From positions 1 through 7,224 of the forward strand of contig JAIRRL010000009.1 of NCBI GenBank assembly GCA_031255985.1: a stretch of 7,224 bases of DNA. The letters are read 5' to 3'. The notes below the pieces were generated by a model, which did no database searches, was not told where the DNA came from, and worked only from the letters and a program-made list of their open reading frames with translations. Positions 5,513 to 7,224 of the stretch are shown here, in pieces (position 1 is the stretch's first letter; every line of letters begins with the position of its first letter). A program made the translations under genes and the position numbers. This DNA is from Gracilibacteraceae bacterium (GTDB taxonomy: Bacteria > Bacillota > Desulfitobacteriia > Desulfitobacteriales > Syntrophobotulaceae).

Positions 5513-6490
5513 GTGATGAAAACCAAAATTACTGAGATGTTGGGCATAAAATACCCGATTCTTTGCGGCGGTATGTTGTGGCTCAGCAAACCGGAACTCT
5601 GCGCCGCGATTTCCAACGCGGGCGGGCTGGGTAATATCACGGCCGCCAATTACGACAGCGGCGACGAGTTGCGCGCCGCGATCCGCCAATGCCGGGAACT
5701 GACCGACAAGCCGTTTGGCGTCAATGTGACCTTGCTGCCTTCTTTGCGCATTACGCCGGAAAAATACGATGCATATTTTCAGGTTTGCGCGGAAGAAAAA
5801 GTGGCGGCCATGGAAATAGGCGGAAAGCCGGCGACTAAGTATTTACCCGCTTTACACGCGGCCGGCGTCAAAGTTTTTCACAAGGTGGGCGCGGTTCGGC
5901 ACGCTGTGAACGTGGAAAGCCTGGGTTATGACGGCGTTTATGCCGCCGGTTTTGAGGAAGGCGGCCATCCGCTGGACGACGATGTGACCACTATGGTTCT
6001 GACGCCGCGCATTGCGGAATCAGTAAACATACCTGTGGTTACAGTCGGAGGCGTGGCGGACGGACGTGGTCTGGCGGCGGCCTTGGCGCTGGGGGCGGAG
6101 GGCGTTATGATGGCCACCCGTTTCCTGGCCACGACGGAAGCTCGCCAGGTGCTACATGAAAACTTCCAGCGGGAATTGATCGCCCGGCAGGAAAATGAGA
6201 CGACGTTGATTACCAAATCTCTTAATCTGCAGGGCCGGGCCCTGAAAAACAAGCTGGTTAAGGAGATTTTGGATATAGAGTCGGAAAAGGCGGATCTGGA
6301 AAGACTGTATCCGCTTATCACCGGTCAGCGGGCCAAGGCTGCCTATCAAACGGGCGAAGTGGAAGAAATGACCTTTATGGTCGGACAAACCATAGGTTTG
6401 ATCAAAGAGGTGAAATCTTGCCGGGAATTGCTGGAACAGATGACGGAGGAAGCCGGTGAAATTTTGCGCCGGCAGAGCGCGAGGTTTTAA
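5513..6490 (+). CDS. Nitronate monooxygenase / FabK-like FMN oxidoreductase
   Basis: This is a 325-residue TIM-barrel flavoprotein of the nitronate monooxygenase (2-nitropropane dioxygenase) superfamily, which also includes the enoyl-ACP reductase FabK. Visible motifs are the N-terminal GIKYPILCGGM (11-21), AAISNAGGLGNI (31-42), GVNVTLL (69-75), the active-site loop GFEEGGH (146-152) with the conserved His, and the FMN-phosphate region VGGVADGRGLAAALALGAEG (178-197) followed by VMMATRFL. AGGAGG (5500-5505) precedes both the GTG at 5513 and an ATG at 5516; the ATG gives the more family-like N-terminus MKTKITEML, the GTG the better spacing. In an anaerobic ETF/acyl-CoA dehydrogenase setting an enoyl-thioester reductase or other FMN redox role is as plausible as oxygen-dependent nitronate oxidation. 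It lies between the two dehydrogenase copies. Confidence 0.85.
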   Translation: MMKTKITEMLGIKYPILCGGMLWLSKPELCAAISNAGGLGNITAANYDSGDELRAAIRQCRELTDKPFGVNVTLLPSLRITPEKYDAYFQVCAEEKVAAMEIGGKPATKYLPALHAAGVKVFHKVGAVRHAVNVESLGYDGVYAAGFEEGGHPLDDDVTTMVLTPRIAESVNIPVVTVGGVADGRGLAAALALGAEGVMMATRFLATTEARQVLHENFQRELIARQENETTLITKSLNLQGRALKNKLVKEILDIESEKADLERLYPLITGQRAKAAYQTGEVEEMTFMVGQTIGLIKEVKSCRELLEQMTEEAGEILRRQSARF

Positions 6491-6491
6491 G

Positions 6492-6539
6492 ATGATTGCC
6501 AAGGCCGCAATCACAACAAAGGCGTTTTTGGAGGTGTAA
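6492..6539 (+). CDS. Possible 15-residue ORF before dehydrogenase copy 2
   Basis: ATG at 6492 opens a frame reading MIAKAAITTKAFLEV and stops at TAA 6537-6539, two bases before the next ATG (6542). A modest GAGG (6481-6484) lies 7 bases upstream. The ORF fills almost the whole gap and contains the downstream gene's Shine-Dalgarno, so it could couple translation or act as a leader. The peptide is not recognisable and a frame this short is often chance. Confidence 0.2.
   Translation: MIAKAAITTKAFLEV
6493..6513 (+). promoter_or_regulatory. 7-7-7 inverted repeat between the FMN enzyme and dehydrogenase copy 2
   Basis: TGATTGC (6493-6499) and GCAATCA (6507-6513) form a perfect 7-bp inverted repeat around a 7-base centre, starting 3 bases after the upstream stop. 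It could be an RNA hairpin or a dimeric-repressor operator. A T5 run lies 11 bases further on, too far for a standard terminator. The GGAGG for the next gene (6530-6534) is outside the repeat. Confidence 0.4.
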
Positions 6540-6541
6540 AA

Positions 6542-7224
6542 ATGTTTGAAATCAAATCAACGATTAAATTAACCGAAGAGCAGAAACTTTTAAAGGAGTC
6601 TTTTTCTAAATTTGTGGAAAAAGAAGTGGTGCCGAATGAGCGGAAATGGTATTACCAGGATCGCGCCGCAGACAAGATGCTGTACAAAAAAATGGGAGAA
6701 CTGGGATATTTATGCATGTGGGCGGATCCCAAGTATGGCGGCGCCGGACTGGGTTTCCTCGAAAGCTGGATTGTGGCCAATGAACTGCATCGCCGCGGTT
6801 ATGGCAGCATTGAACCGTATCTCCATTCAGACATCATCGCTCCGTATTTCCGTAATTTCGGCTCGGAAGAATTAAACGACCGCTTCATGCCGGATTTTGT
6901 CAAAGGCGACAAAATTTTAGCTCTGGCTCTGACGGAGCCGGATTACGGTTCCGATGTGGGCAACACCCGCGCTTCGGCGGTCAAGGACGGCGACGATTAT
7001 ATCGTCAACGGCAGCAAAATCTTTATCAGCAATGGCATAATAGCCGATGTTTTTTTGACTTTGGTGCGGACGGATCCTGATCCGGCGGCTAAACACCGCG
7101 GACTTAGCATGTTGGTCATTGACTCCGCCGAATCAAGCGGCATTGGTAGGAAAAAGCTGGATAAAATTGGCGGACATTTTTTGGATTTGGCAGAAATTTC
7201 CTTCGACAATGTACGCGTCCCGAA
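6542..7224 (+). CDS. Acyl-CoA dehydrogenase family flavoenzyme (copy 2), 3'-truncated
   Basis: The frame from ATG 6542 is open to the right edge and encodes 227 residues, the N-terminal and middle domains of an acyl-CoA dehydrogenase. It aligns with the first copy without gaps from TEEQ onward; only the first dozen residues differ in length (two fewer here). By hand count 184 of 217 aligned residues match, about 85%. The FAD/substrate loop ALTEPDYGSDVGN has the same unusual Tyr. Most changes are conservative (I/V, K/R, E/D, F/Y) and many codons differ silently, so both copies look under selection rather than freshly duplicated. The region of the catalytic base lies beyond the edge. GGAGG (6530-6534), 7 bases before the ATG, supports the start. 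It probably uses the same ETF as copy 1 with a related or different acyl-CoA. Confidence 0.92.
   Translation, partial: MFEIKSTIKLTEEQKLLKESFSKFVEKEVVPNERKWYYQDRAADKMLYKKMGELGYLCMWADPKYGGAGLGFLESWIVANELHRRGYGSIEPYLHSDIIAPYFRNFGSEELNDRFMPDFVKGDKILALALTEPDYGSDVGNTRASAVKDGDDYIVNGSKIFISNGIIADVFLTLVRTDPDPAAKHRGLSMLVIDSAESSGIGRKKLDKIGGHFLDLAEISFDNVRVP

Noticed and set aside
6612..6875. Forward reading frame of 87 codons near the right edge
   Set aside because: It is out of frame with dehydrogenase copy 2, whose open frame from 6542 covers it and aligns closely with copy 1.
1..7224. Mobile element, CRISPR array, tRNA or rRNA
   Set aside because: No transposase or integrase motifs, no regularly spaced repeats with spacers, and no tRNA- or rRNA-like stretch were seen; the only tandem array is the short heptanucleotide at 5441-5472.

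Overview
The window is a compact, all-forward stretch of about 50% GC that carries a fixABCX (electron-bifurcating ETF) module followed by acyl-CoA dehydrogenase genes. Short gaps, a 4-bp gene overlap and Shine-Dalgarno sites close to AAAGGAGGTGAT point to a bacterium, most likely an anaerobic Firmicute (Clostridia or Negativicutes). This placement is inferred from gene content and signals, not from a database match.

Layout. Bases 1-608 hold the C-terminal part of an FAD-dependent oxidoreductase of the geranylgeranyl-reductase/FixC-like class, cut by the window edge. After a 64-bp gap with a small hairpin and a T6-G7-T4 tract come fixC (673-1968), fixX (1965-2258, overlapping fixC), fixA/etfB (2289-3059) and fixB/etfA (3090-4091). 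A 179-bp gap follows (4092-4270) with two inverted repeats, a weak promoter candidate and an almost perfect Shine-Dalgarno that leads only into a three-codon reading frame. Then come a complete acyl-CoA dehydrogenase (4271-5449), a heptanucleotide tandem repeat over its stop codon, a nitronate monooxygenase/FabK-like flavoprotein (5513-6490), a 51-bp gap with a 7-7-7 inverted repeat and a possible 15-codon ORF, and a second acyl-CoA dehydrogenase (from 6542) that runs off the right edge.

How they may work together. By homology, FixA and FixB form the ETF heterodimer, FixC is the flavoprotein quinone-oxidoreductase-like subunit and FixX is the [4Fe-4S] ferredoxin-like subunit. Such complexes couple NADH, quinone and low-potential ferredoxin or flavodoxin. 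In E. coli the fix genes are associated with CaiA, an acyl-CoA dehydrogenase family reductase. Here two closely related acyl-CoA dehydrogenases (about 85% identical by hand count) enclose a TIM-barrel FMN protein. This suggests a catabolic or respiratory acyl-CoA/enoyl-CoA pathway that exchanges electrons with the Fix complex. The substrate cannot be read from the sequence.

The most interesting points are the acyl-CoA dehydrogenase pair flanking the FMN enzyme, the loss of the usual 'EGT' catalytic glutamate in the complete dehydrogenase, the structured leader before it, and the tandem repeat over its stop codon.
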